From NCBI RefSeq assembly GCF_004919685.1, contig NZ_SMYZ01000025.1, forward strand, positions 1 through 64,000: a stretch of 64,000 nucleotides of DNA. The letters run 5' to 3'. Positions within the stretch are counted from its first letter, which is position 1. Each line of letters begins with the position of its first letter. Below the pieces are notes generated by a model. The model ran no database searches, was not told the origin of the DNA, and saw only the letters and a program-made list of their open reading frames with translations. This DNA is from Mesorhizobium norvegicum (GTDB lineage: Bacteria; Pseudomonadota; Alphaproteobacteria; Rhizobiales; Rhizobiaceae). This document shows positions 6,963-15,610 of the stretch, piece after piece. The translations under genes and the position numbers were made by a program.

Positions 6963-9551
6963 TCAGATCGGATTGTCAGGCCGCGCCTCGGCCACGGCGA
7001 CAGTGGCGATCTCGAAAGCGGCGTGCGCCATTTCAACTTCCACCGGACATGGGTATTCGCCCCGCCGCATCAGGCTGTTGAGACGCAGGGATCTGTAGTT
7101 CTCGGGAACGAACACGAGGCCCCTGGGAAAACGCTTGTTGACCTTGAGCTTCGCCGTCAGTTCGCCCTGGGCGGACCGCACGACCACCTGATCGCCATCC
7201 GCAAGGCCAAGCTGCGTTGCATCCGGCGCGCTCATCTCGACATACGGATCATCCGCGACCGTATTCAGGATCTCCGAGCGCTCGGAAAGATATCCGTTGT
7301 GGAACAGGCAGTTGCCGGTAACCAGTATGAGCCGGTCGGCTACAATGGGGGCAGGCGGGAGGGCGAAGAACTCGCCAACCGGTGGCGCAAGGGCCGCCTT
7401 CGTGAAAGCTCCGTCGGCGCCAAGCCCGCCCTGCGTCAATCCTTCGTAGGCCGGAACCAGCTGGGCGATCTCGCCGAAGATTTCGCCTTGGATCGACGGC
7501 CGCAACGCCTGGCCGCGAAGCGCCGCTACGAAGTCGAATATCGCCAGATTGTCCCGCGCCTCGAGGGCGGGTTCGCGGAACTTGCAGACCTTCTGGGTGC
7601 GGCCTTCGTTGTTGGTGAACGTGCCGGATTCCTCGCCATAACTCGCCGCGGGCAGCACGACATCCGCCAGGCCCGCCGTATCCGTGAGGAACGCGTCCTG
7701 CACGATCAAGAGATCGGCGGCACGAAGCGCCCGCTGCACGAATCCCCGGTCGGGATAGGACATCAGGGGGTCGCTTCCGACGATATAGAGCGCACCCATT
7801 CGCTTCCTGTCACAGAGCTCCAGCATGGCGTCGAAATCCACACCCGGTTCAGGCGGGATTTCGGCGCCCCAGGCTCGTTCGAGAGTTGCGCGCGCCGCAT
7901 CATTGGCGAGTGCCCACAGCCCCGGCAGCGCCATCGGCAGAACGCCCATGTCCCAGGCACCCAGTTGGTTGGCACGGTCGAACAGGAACTGCATCGCCAG
8001 GCCTTTGCCGAGTGCGCGCAGAACCTGCAAAAGGTTGTTGAGTTGGTACAACGTCGCGCGCGCTAGGGGCGATCTCAAGAGGTCGGCGCTGACAAGCACG
8101 GTGACGCTGCGGCCTTCCAGCAACGCCGCGGCCAGACGGTCCGGACCGTCACTGTCGGTGGCCGCTGCCGGCCGGCCGGTTTTCGCGCCCATGTCCGCAA
8201 AAACATCGCCCGGCAATGCTTGACCTGCCGCCCCCAGTCCGCTCACCACCGCGGCAAGGCCCTGAGCCTCACCGCCCGGCGGCACGCGAACGACCGCCCG
8301 CGCATCGGCGTCCAGGCGGGATGGCCGCGCCGAGAGCATGAGTAAGCCGGTCTGTCGCCGCCGTGCACAGTCTCGCAGCAGATATTCGGTGACTGGGTTT
8401 TCGTCCGTCACGTTGCCACCGACGACAAGCACACAGTCGTTGCCGATCACCTCCTCCAGCGGCGCGCGGGTGTAGAAGGCGGCCACCAACGGGCCGAGCG
8501 CATCAAAGGGCGTGGACCAGCGCGAGGAGCAGTCGATATTGTTGGTCCGGAATGCCGTCCGCATCAGCTTCTGGAACTGATAAAGCACCTCGTTGGGCAG
8601 GCGCGGTGAAGCCAGCCCGCCCGCAGCCTTGCTGGCGACGGCCGACAGCCGCCGGCGGAGGTAGTCCCCCGCTTCGTCCCAGGAAACCGGAAACAGGACC
8701 CCGTCACGACGGATCATCGGCCGCTTGATCCGGTCCTGACTGCCGACGAAGTCGAGGCCGAAGCGCCCGCGCACGCAGAGCGTTTCGCGGTTTATGCCGT
8801 GCTCCGCCTTCGAGCGGACCCGCATGAATTCGCCATTGCGCGCGCCGACGGTCAGTTGGCAGCCGGTGCCGCAATGCGGGCAGACCGTGTCGGTCTCGAC
8901 CAGATCCCAGGGCCGCGCCTTGTAGCGATAGGGGAAGCTCATCAGCGCGCCGACCGGGCAGACCTCGACGCAATTGCCGCACTGATCGCAACTCGCGAGA
9001 CTGCCCTCGAAGCCGGTGACGGCGGTATCCATGCCTTTTTCAACGGTGCCCAAGGCGACCGCGCCGACGACTTCTTCGCACATCCGGACGCAGCGCTGGC
9101 ACTGGATGCAGCGGTTGACGTTCATGATGATGACTGGGCTGAGACGGATGTCCTCGGAGTGGAACACGCGCTTGGCATCGCGGAACCGGCTTGTGCGGGG
9201 CCCGTATGCCATCACCATGTCTTGCAGCTCGCACTCGCCACCCTTGTCGCAGATCGGGCAGTCGAGAGGGTGGTTGGCGAGCAGCATGTCGAGCATGGAA
9301 GAGCGCGTTTCGTCGATCAACTGCGTGTTCGTCCGCACCACCATGCCGTCGGTGACCGCGGTGGCGCAAGAAGGCTGTAGCCGCCGCTGTCCCTCAATCT
9401 CCACCAAGCACATGCGGCAGGAGGCCAGCGCCGGCAGCCGCTTCAGATAGCAGAAGGTCGGGATGTCGATGCCCAAACGCTCGGCGGCTTGGAGCACCGT
9501 AGAGCCCGCCTCCACTTCCAGCGTTCGTTCATCGATTGTGACGCTAACCAT
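6963..9551 (-). CDS. nuoG: NADH-quinone oxidoreductase subunit G
   Basis: NuoG is the large iron-sulfur subunit of the NADH-oxidising arm. From ATG 9551 it has 862 residues, longer than the roughly 690 usual for the mitochondrial-type alphaproteobacterial NuoG. A plant-type 2Fe-2S domain has Cys34, Cys45, Cys48 and Cys62. It is followed by the His-Cys motif HPLDCPICDKGGECELQD, then CIQCQRCVRMC and CDQCGNCVEVCP clusters. A further CPHCGTGC...LCVRG motif near residue 230 matches cluster N7 and formate-dehydrogenase-type proteins. The rest is a molybdopterin-oxidoreductase-like region with a C-terminal dinucleotide-binding-like domain. It is the last gene of the leftward nuo operon. Confidence 0.95.
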   Translation of the reverse strand: MVSVTIDERTLEVEAGSTVLQAAERLGIDIPTFCYLKRLPALASCRMCLVEIEGQRRLQPSCATAVTDGMVVRTNTQLIDETRSSMLDMLLANHPLDCPICDKGGECELQDMVMAYGPRTSRFRDAKRVFHSEDIRLSPVIIMNVNRCIQCQRCVRMCEEVVGAVALGTVEKGMDTAVTGFEGSLASCDQCGNCVEVCPVGALMSFPYRYKARPWDLVETDTVCPHCGTGCQLTVGARNGEFMRVRSKAEHGINRETLCVRGRFGLDFVGSQDRIKRPMIRRDGVLFPVSWDEAGDYLRRRLSAVASKAAGGLASPRLPNEVLYQFQKLMRTAFRTNNIDCSSRWSTPFDALGPLVAAFYTRAPLEEVIGNDCVLVVGGNVTDENPVTEYLLRDCARRRQTGLLMLSARPSRLDADARAVVRVPPGGEAQGLAAVVSGLGAAGQALPGDVFADMGAKTGRPAAATDSDGPDRLAAALLEGRSVTVLVSADLLRSPLARATLYQLNNLLQVLRALGKGLAMQFLFDRANQLGAWDMGVLPMALPGLWALANDAARATLERAWGAEIPPEPGVDFDAMLELCDRKRMGALYIVGSDPLMSYPDRGFVQRALRAADLLIVQDAFLTDTAGLADVVLPAASYGEESGTFTNNEGRTQKVCKFREPALEARDNLAIFDFVAALRGQALRPSIQGEIFGEIAQLVPAYEGLTQGGLGADGAFTKAALAPPVGEFFALPPAPIVADRLILVTGNCLFHNGYLSERSEILNTVADDPYVEMSAPDATQLGLADGDQVVVRSAQGELTAKLKVNKRFPRGLVFVPENYRSLRLNSLMRRGEYPCPVEVEMAHAAFEIATVAVAEARPDNPI

Positions 9552-9583
9552 GGCTTTCCTCGCCGTCCTCTCGCTGCGTCCCC

Positions 9584-10849
9584 TCAGTGAAACGGGCACC
9601 TCCGCTCTTCGATATGCGCGACGAATTCATGCTCGAAATGCGCCAATGCTGCCCGCAGGCCCATTGCTGCGCCGTCGCCCAGAGCGCAGAACGTGTTGCC
9701 GAAAATGCCTTTGCAGAGCGCCTCCAGCTGTTCCAGATCGCCCGGCGCGCCCTGGCCCGCCTCGACCCGGCGCATCACTTTCACGACCCAGTTCAGCCCT
9801 TCGCGGCAGGGGGTGCACTTGCCGCAGGACTCGTGGTGGAAGAACTCAATGATCCGGGTGGCGACCTTGACCATGCAGGTCGAGTCGTCGATCACGATCA
9901 CCCCGGCCGAGCCGAGCATCGAGCCAGCGGCGGCCAGCGAGTCGAAGTCCATCCCGACGTCCAGCCCGCGCTCCGGGATCAGCGGCGCCGAGACCCCGCC
10001 TGGGATCACCGCCTTGAGCTTGCGCCCAGGTAGCGGCCCGCCGGCGCAGTCCTCGACCAGTTCGCGCAGCGGTATCCCCATCGGCAGCTCGTAAAGGCCC
10101 GGTTTCCGCACCTGTCCGCTGAGGCAATAGAGCTTCGGGCCGGGGCTCTTGTCCGGGCCGATGCCGCGGAACCAGTCCGGCCCCCGCGCCACGATGTGCG
10201 GGACGCAGGCCAGCGTCTCGACGTTGTTGATCACGGTCGGGCTGGCGTAAAGCCCTTCGACCGCCGGGAACGGCGGTTTCAGACGCGGCTGCGCCCGCTT
10301 GCCTTCGAGCGAGTCGAGCATCGCGGTCTCCTCGCCGCAAATATAGGCGCCGGCGCCGCAATGGATGTGCACGACGAAGCTGAAATCCGAGCCCAGAATC
10401 CGTGTTCCCAGATAACCCTTCGCATGAGCCTCGGCGATCGCTTGCTCCAGCCGCGCGATCGCCAGCGTGTATTCCCCGCGGATGTAGACATAGGCGGTTT
10501 CCGCCCCTATCGCGTAGGCGCTGATCGCCATGCCCTCGATCAGTTGGTGTGGGTCACGCTCCATGATGATCCGGTCCTTGAAGGTGCCCGGCTCGCCTTC
10601 ATCGGCGTTGCAGCACAGGTATTTCGGCTTTCCGGCACGCTTGGGCACGAAGCTCCATTTCATGCCCGTGGGGAATCCGGCTCCGCCGCGCCCGCGCAGG
10701 TTGGATTTCTTGACGAGGTCGATGATCTCGTCGGGTGTGTGCTCCCGCAGCGCCTTGGCCAGCGCCCGGTAGCCGCCGCCGGCCTCATAGGTCGCGAGCA
10801 GATGGCCATCCGGCACGTCCAAGTTCTTGAGAAGGACGGGTTCGAACAT
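9584..10849 (-). CDS. nuoF: NADH-quinone oxidoreductase subunit F
   Basis: NuoF binds NADH, FMN and cluster N3 and is the electron entry site of complex I. The 421-residue protein has the nucleotide-binding motif LRGRGGAGFPTGMKW at about 51-65, CCNADEGEPGTFKDR for FMN, GAGAYICGEETAML, and the N3 ligands ESCGKCTPCREG plus the later Cys in NTFCALGDG. Length and order are normal. It starts four bases after the nuoE stop and ends 32 bp before the nuoG start, within the nuoA-G operon. Confidence 0.97.
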   Translation of the reverse strand: MFEPVLLKNLDVPDGHLLATYEAGGGYRALAKALREHTPDEIIDLVKKSNLRGRGGAGFPTGMKWSFVPKRAGKPKYLCCNADEGEPGTFKDRIIMERDPHQLIEGMAISAYAIGAETAYVYIRGEYTLAIARLEQAIAEAHAKGYLGTRILGSDFSFVVHIHCGAGAYICGEETAMLDSLEGKRAQPRLKPPFPAVEGLYASPTVINNVETLACVPHIVARGPDWFRGIGPDKSPGPKLYCLSGQVRKPGLYELPMGIPLRELVEDCAGGPLPGRKLKAVIPGGVSAPLIPERGLDVGMDFDSLAAAGSMLGSAGVIVIDDSTCMVKVATRIIEFFHHESCGKCTPCREGLNWVVKVMRRVEAGQGAPGDLEQLEALCKGIFGNTFCALGDGAAMGLRAALAHFEHEFVAHIEERRCPFH

Positions 10850-10853
10850 GGCG

Positions 10854-11366
10854 CTATTCTCCCGGCGGTCCTGGGGCGACGAGATCGGCGCCAGTCGCCT
10901 GCCGCACCGTCGCGCGCAGCCTGTCCAGGAGCGCGTCGATCCGAGCGATGTCGAGGTCGCCGTGATAGTCGTCGCCGACCTGCATCACCGGGGCCATCTC
11001 ACAAGCGCCGAGGCATTCGACGGTCGAAAGCGTGAACAGCCCGTCCGGCGTCGTGCCGCCCTTCTTGATGCGGAGCACCTCCTCCAGGTGTCTCAGCAGA
11101 TCCTCGGATCGGCACAGCATGCAGGAGACGTTGTCGCAGAGCTGCAGGTGGAAAATGCCGACCGGCTCGGTATGGAAAAGTGTGTAGAAGGTCGCCAGTT
11201 CGTAGACCCAGATACGCTCGACGCCGAGGATGTCGGCGACCTCTTCCAGCACCGGGCCGGGCAGATGGCCATGTTCCCTCTGCGCGATCAGAAGCGCGGG
11301 CATGATCGCCGAGCGCTGGTCGGGATATCGCGCCGCCGCCTCTTCGATCTTTTCGTGCATGGTCAT
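10854..11366 (-). CDS. nuoE: NADH-quinone oxidoreductase subunit E
   Basis: NuoE is the thioredoxin-like 2Fe-2S subunit (cluster N1a) that partners NuoF. The chosen ATG at 11366 gives 170 residues beginning MTMHEKIEEAAARYPDQRSA; the open frame continues upstream only through antisense of nuoD. The ligands are in LCDNVSCMLCR and VECLGACEMAP. The helical N-terminal segment with IAQREHGHLP is typical. A second ATG two codons later (11360) is equally possible. It lies 17 bp after nuoD and directly abuts nuoF. Confidence 0.95.
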   Translation of the reverse strand: MTMHEKIEEAAARYPDQRSAIMPALLIAQREHGHLPGPVLEEVADILGVERIWVYELATFYTLFHTEPVGIFHLQLCDNVSCMLCRSEDLLRHLEEVLRIKKGGTTPDGLFTLSTVECLGACEMAPVMQVGDDYHGDLDIARIDALLDRLRATVRQATGADLVAPGPPGE

Positions 11367-11383
11367 CGCGTCCAAATCCCCTG

Positions 11384-12598
11384 CTACTTGTCCACCTCCG
11401 CCATCACGGGGTCGAGGCTGCCGAGCACGGCGATCATGTCCGCCAGGTAGCGCGCGTTGGTGACCCCGAAAAGTGCCTGAAGGTTGACGAACGAGGGTGC
11501 CCGGACCTTCATACGGAACGGTTTTGGCGACCCGTCGCTGATGATGTAGAAGCCGAGCTCGCCCTTTGGCGCCTCGATCGCCGAATAGACCTCGCCCTTC
11601 GGCACCTTGAAGCCATAGGCTGACAGGTCGAAATGCTGGATCAGCGCCTCCATCGAGCAGTGCACCCGATCCTTGTCCACCGGGAAGGCGATTGTCGGCA
11701 TGTCGATCTGGAACGACCCGTCGGGCATCTGGTCGAGGCATTGCTCGATGATCCGGACGCTCTCGCGCATTTCCTCGACGCGGCATCGCCAGCGCGCGTA
11801 GCAATCGCCTTCATCGCGGGTAATAACGTTGAACGCGAGCCGGTCGTAGATCTCATAGGGCTCGTCGCGGCGGATGTCCCAGTCGACGCCCGAGGCGCGC
11901 AGGTTCGGGCCGCTCAGGCCGAGATCGATGCCGTCCTCGGCTGAGATCACGCCGATCCCCTGCGTGCGTTTCAGGAACACGCGGTTGTTCTCGACCAGCC
12001 GTTCATAGTCGCGAATTCGATTCGGGAAGATGTCGCAGAACTCCCGGATCTTGGGGAAGAACCCGTCGGGCAGATCCTCGCGCACACCGCCGACCCGGCA
12101 GAAGGAGGTGTGCATCCGCGCGCCGCTGATCATCTCCATCAGGTCCATGACCATTTCGCGTTCGCGCATGGCGTAGAGCAACGCGGTCATGGCGCCCAGG
12201 TCCATCGGTAGCGCGCCGGTGATCATGAGATGACCGGAGATCCGCGCCAGTTCGGCCATCAGCACGCGGATATATTGCGCGCGGATCGGCGCTTGGATGC
12301 CCAGGAGCTTCTCCACTGCAATCGCGAACGCCAGGTTGTTCGAGGGCGGGCAGAGATAGTCGAGCCGGTCGGTCAGCGGGAAGATCTGGGTGTACGTGAA
12401 GCTCTCGGCCAGTTTCTCGGTGCCGCGGTGGAGGTAGCCGATATGCGGGTCCACGCGTGCGACATATTCGCCGTCCAACTCGAGGACGAGCCGCAGCACC
12501 CCATGAGTGCTGGGATGCTGCGGGCCGAGGTTGAGAAGCACCTCCTTGGTGTGGGGCGCATCGGCTTCCGGCCAGCTCAGTTCCGTGACTTCGGTCAT
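11384..12598 (-). CDS. nuoD: NADH-quinone oxidoreductase subunit D
   Basis: NuoD (49-kDa subunit) forms the quinone-reduction pocket with NuoB. From ATG 12598 it has 404 residues. Recognisable parts are NLGPQHPSTHGVLRL with the quinone-interacting histidine, the HRGTEKLAE loop, and the C-terminal KAPSFVNLQ-like segment (here RAPSFVNLQALFGV) followed by DMIAVLGSLDPVMAEVDK. The protein is separate from NuoC, unlike the fused NuoCD of enterobacteria. The longer open frame upstream has no conserved residues. Spacing to nuoC is 28 bp and to nuoE 17 bp. Confidence 0.96.
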   Translation of the reverse strand: MTEVTELSWPEADAPHTKEVLLNLGPQHPSTHGVLRLVLELDGEYVARVDPHIGYLHRGTEKLAESFTYTQIFPLTDRLDYLCPPSNNLAFAIAVEKLLGIQAPIRAQYIRVLMAELARISGHLMITGALPMDLGAMTALLYAMREREMVMDLMEMISGARMHTSFCRVGGVREDLPDGFFPKIREFCDIFPNRIRDYERLVENNRVFLKRTQGIGVISAEDGIDLGLSGPNLRASGVDWDIRRDEPYEIYDRLAFNVITRDEGDCYARWRCRVEEMRESVRIIEQCLDQMPDGSFQIDMPTIAFPVDKDRVHCSMEALIQHFDLSAYGFKVPKGEVYSAIEAPKGELGFYIISDGSPKPFRMKVRAPSFVNLQALFGVTNARYLADMIAVLGSLDPVMAEVDK

Positions 12599-12626
12599 CT
12601 CAAGTCCTCGGTGTGGAACGACCTCC

Positions 12627-13163
12627 CTATGGAATGTCCTTGGTGGCAAGGTCGGGCTGCGTCGGCGGCGTGCCTTCGGCGCCAAACGGGTTCAGCTTGT
12701 CCTTGTAGCCCCGCAGCGGAAAGTCCTTGCGCTGCGGGAAGCCCTCGAACCCTTCCCACATATAGATCCGGCGCAGGTCGGGGTGGCCCTCGAACCTGAT
12801 CCCATACATGTCCCAGGCCTCGCGCTCGTGCCAGTTGGCGGTGCGCCAGACCCCCGTCACCGACGGGATCCGCGGAGGATCGCCGAGGCGGCACTTGATC
12901 CGCACGCGCCATTTGTTCGGCAGCGAAAAGAGATGGTACACCGCCTCGTAGCGCGGTGCCTCGGGGTAGTGATCGACCCCGCAGATGTCGGACAGGAAAT
13001 CGAACCGCAGCGCCGGGTGTTCCTTGAGGAACCGGCAAAGCTCGACGATCATGTCAGGCGGAGCGGCGAAAGCGTGAACCCCATGCGAGAAGCCAAGCTC
13101 CTTGATTGCCTCCCCGAAACGCTCCGCGATCAGGGTGCGGATGAGGGACGTCTCCACGCTCAT
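12627..13163 (-). CDS. nuoC: NADH-quinone oxidoreductase subunit C
   Basis: NuoC (30-kDa subunit) is a structural part of the hydrophilic arm. The 178-residue protein includes the family pattern [20 protein letters not shown] at about residues 111-130 and ends with the aromatic [14 protein letters not shown] region. It overlaps the end of nuoB by four bases (ATG/TGA), so the two are translationally coupled. It is slightly shorter than mitochondrial-type NuoC. Confidence 0.95.
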   Translation of the reverse strand: MSVETSLIRTLIAERFGEAIKELGFSHGVHAFAAPPDMIVELCRFLKEHPALRFDFLSDICGVDHYPEAPRYEAVYHLFSLPNKWRVRIKCRLGDPPRIPSVTGVWRTANWHEREAWDMYGIRFEGHPDLRRIYMWEGFEGFPQRKDFPLRGYKDKLNPFGAEGTPPTQPDLATKDIP

Positions 13164-13663
13164 GGCACCGTGACCCGGTCCAGAGGCGTCCCGGCCAGCG
13201 CCCTGGATTTCTTGATCTTCTCCTGAAGCAGAAGGAAGCCGTGCATCAGCGCCTCGGGCCGCGGCGGGCAGCCGGGCACATGCACGTCCACCGGCACGAA
13301 GGTCTCCGCCCCCTGCACCACCGCATAGGTGTTGTAGACCCCGCCCGAGATGGCGCAGGTGCCCATGGCGATGACCCAGCGCGGTTCCGGCATCTGGTCA
13401 TAGAGGCGGCGCACTACGGGCGCGAATTTCCGCGTTATGGTGCCGGCGATGATCATTACGTCGGACTGGCGCGGCGAAGGCCGGAACACCACGCCGAAGC
13501 GGTCGAGATCGTAGCGGGCACAGCCCGCCGAGATCATCTCGATAGCACAGCAGGCAATGCCGAAGGTTTCGGGCCACAGCGCCGACCTTCGGCTCCAACT
13601 GATCAGGCTGTCGGTCGTGGTGAACAGCACGCTGTCGCGGATCGCGTTGTTTACGCCTCCCAT
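13160..13663 (-). CDS. nuoB: NADH-quinone oxidoreductase subunit B
   Basis: NuoB (PSST) carries cluster N2, the last iron-sulfur centre before quinone. From ATG 13663 there are 167 residues. The adjacent cysteine pair is in [10 protein letters not shown], the third ligand in MGTCAISGG and the fourth in [10 protein letters not shown]. The open frame runs further upstream but only through antisense-like residues of nuoA. The start overlaps the last 13 bases of nuoA, a usual arrangement for this operon. Confidence 0.96.
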   Translation of the reverse strand: MGGVNNAIRDSVLFTTTDSLISWSRRSALWPETFGIACCAIEMISAGCARYDLDRFGVVFRPSPRQSDVMIIAGTITRKFAPVVRRLYDQMPEPRWVIAMGTCAISGGVYNTYAVVQGAETFVPVDVHVPGCPPRPEALMHGFLLLQEKIKKSRALAGTPLDRVTVP

Positions 13664-14016
13664 TCCAGCGCCCCCTTCAGCCAGGCGTAGGCGAAGCCCA
13701 CGAGAAGCAGCAATATGAAGACGAACATCTCGACATAGCCGACCAGCCCGATCTCTTTCAGGACAACGGCCCAGGGAAAGAGGAACATCGTCTCGACATC
13801 GAAGACGACAAACAGGATCGCGATGATGAAGAACTGCACCCTGAAGCGGCCTCCGGCGGCTTCGCCCGCCGGGTCCATGCCGCATTCATAGGGCATGTTC
13901 TTCGCGGGATAGGGATTGGATCGGCGCAGTAGCGAGGAGACAAAAAGCGTAACCATCGCCACCAGAACAATTCCGGCAACCATGAAAAGAACCGGCAGGA
14001 ACTCCATTCCGGTCAC
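13651..14016 (-). CDS. nuoA: NADH-quinone oxidoreductase subunit A
   Basis: NuoA (ND3) is a small membrane subunit near the quinone site. The 121-residue protein has three hydrophobic helices and the loop motif [20 protein letters not shown], containing the conserved Glu-Cys-Gly, followed by [20 protein letters not shown]. It is the first gene after a 154-bp gap that separates it from nuoN upstream, so a promoter for nuoA-G may sit in that gap, although none is obvious to me. Confidence 0.95.
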   Translation of the reverse strand: MTGMEFLPVLFMVAGIVLVAMVTLFVSSLLRRSNPYPAKNMPYECGMDPAGEAAGGRFRVQFFIIAILFVVFDVETMFLFPWAVVLKEIGLVGYVEMFVFILLLLVGFAYAWLKGALEWEA

Positions 14017-14170
14017 GTCGCGTAGCCCCGGTCACCCACCGAGGGCTCTGCTCTGGCCGCTACCGACCCCTTTGGGACCGGTGATGCGGGCGCCCTGGAA
14101 AGCGACTTGGGCATTCCTTTCTTGCGCGGCCAGAGTATTCCGTCGGCCGGATCATTGCAAATCCAATCGA

Positions 14171-15610
14171 TCAGCCGCCAATTGCGGCATGTTGCGCAAG
14201 CCCCAGAAACCACGCCGGAAATAGGCCGATGCCGATGGTGCCGGCAGCGGTGAAGGCGAGTGTGGCGGCGACCGCGGGCGTCAGCGCCGGGTCGAACACG
14301 CCCTCCGGCTCGCGCATGTAGATCACCATCACGATGCGGATATAGAAGTAGGCGGCAACGGCGCTCAGCAGCACTGCGATCACCGCCAGCATGACGAAAC
14401 CCCGCTCGACGAGCGCGACCAGCACGTAGAACTTGGCGAAGAACCCGGCTGTCGGCGGAATGCCGGCCAACGAGAACAGATAAAGCAGCATCAGAAGCGC
14501 CAGCCCGCGATGCGACTTGGCGAGACCAGCGTAGTCCTCGATGACCTCGCCCGAGAAATCGCCGTTCCGCATCATGATGACGATGCCGAAGATGCCGAGG
14601 TTCATGAACGCATAGATCAGCAAATAGAGCATCACGCTGGCGGCCCCGTCCGCACCGCCGGCCGCCACGCCGAACATGGCGAACCCGGCATGGGCGATGC
14701 TGGAATAGGCCAAGAGGCGCTTGAAATTGTCCTGCACCAGCGCCACGAAACTGCCGAGCGCCATCGTCACTGCTGCAATGACGGCGACGATGATCCAGAC
14801 GTTCGAGGCGGCGACCAGTGGGTTGAGGAACACCCGCAGGATCACAGCGAACCCCGCTGCCTTGGGTCCCACCGACATGAAGGCGGTGATCGTCGTCGGC
14901 GCGCCTTCATAGACGTCCGGCACCCACATATGGAACGGCACCGCGCCGACCTTGAATACCAGCCCCGCGACGATAAAAACCACAGCAAGGAGCAATCCGG
15001 GATCGAGCGGATCACCGGTCACCGCCGCAGCCATCCCGTCCAACTGCGTCGTGCCGGTGAGCCCGTAGATCAGCGAAACGCCGTAAAGGAAAATCCCGGT
15101 CGAGACCCCGCCAAGGATCACGTATTTCAACGCCGCTTCGTTCGACCGCCGCTGCTGCCGCAGGAAGCCGGTCAGCACATAAGTGCAGAGCACCATCAAT
15201 TCGAGGCCTACATAGATCGACAGGAGGTCGGTCGCCGAGGCCATGATCATCATACCCGAAAGCGCCAAGAGCAGCAGTACATAGTATTCACTGCTCCCGA
15301 TCCCTTCGATCTCGGCATATTTTCGCGAAAGAAGGAATGTCAGAACTGTGACCAGGTAGAACACGACCTTGAAGAAGACCGCGAAGCGGTCGGCGACGAA
15401 CATGCCCGAGTAGGCCGGCCGCACCTCGCCCGCCAGCATGAGTGTCCCCAGGGCGGCAATCAGCACGACCGCGATTGAAGCCCAGACAAGGAATTGTTGC
15501 TGCCCCTTCCGCACCAACTGCCCCAGGATCAGCAGGATGCAGGCCCCGGTAACCACGACGATCTCGGGCAGGCTCGCCAGAATCGACTGGAAAAGCGCGG
15601 CGGCGGTCAT
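14171..15610 (-). CDS. nuoN: NADH-quinone oxidoreductase subunit N
   Basis: NuoN (ND2) is one of the antiporter-like proton-pumping subunits. The 479-residue protein has about 14 hydrophobic segments. It keeps the helix-5 glutamate (YVGLELMVLCTYVL), the helix-7 lysine (GLVFKVGAVPFHMWVPDVYE), the helix-8 lysine region (SVGPKAAGFAVIL) and the helix-12 lysine (GFFAKFYVL). The ATG overlaps the nuoM stop by four bases. It is followed by 154 bp before nuoA, so the usual A-to-N operon order is inverted into J-K-...-M-N-A-...-G. Confidence 0.95.
   Translation of the reverse strand: MTAAALFQSILASLPEIVVVTGACILLILGQLVRKGQQQFLVWASIAVVLIAALGTLMLAGEVRPAYSGMFVADRFAVFFKVVFYLVTVLTFLLSRKYAEIEGIGSSEYYVLLLLALSGMMIMASATDLLSIYVGLELMVLCTYVLTGFLRQQRRSNEAALKYVILGGVSTGIFLYGVSLIYGLTGTTQLDGMAAAVTGDPLDPGLLLAVVFIVAGLVFKVGAVPFHMWVPDVYEGAPTTITAFMSVGPKAAGFAVILRVFLNPLVAASNVWIIVAVIAAVTMALGSFVALVQDNFKRLLAYSSIAHAGFAMFGVAAGGADGAASVMLYLLIYAFMNLGIFGIVIMMRNGDFSGEVIEDYAGLAKSHRGLALLMLLYLFSLAGIPPTAGFFAKFYVLVALVERGFVMLAVIAVLLSAVAAYFYIRIVMVIYMREPEGVFDPALTPAVAATLAFTAAGTIGIGLFPAWFLGLAQHAAIGG

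Noticed and set aside
9959..10361. Alternative frames inside nuoF with arginine-rich products
   Set aside because: They lack motifs, start sites and codon bias; nuoF itself accounts for the region fully.
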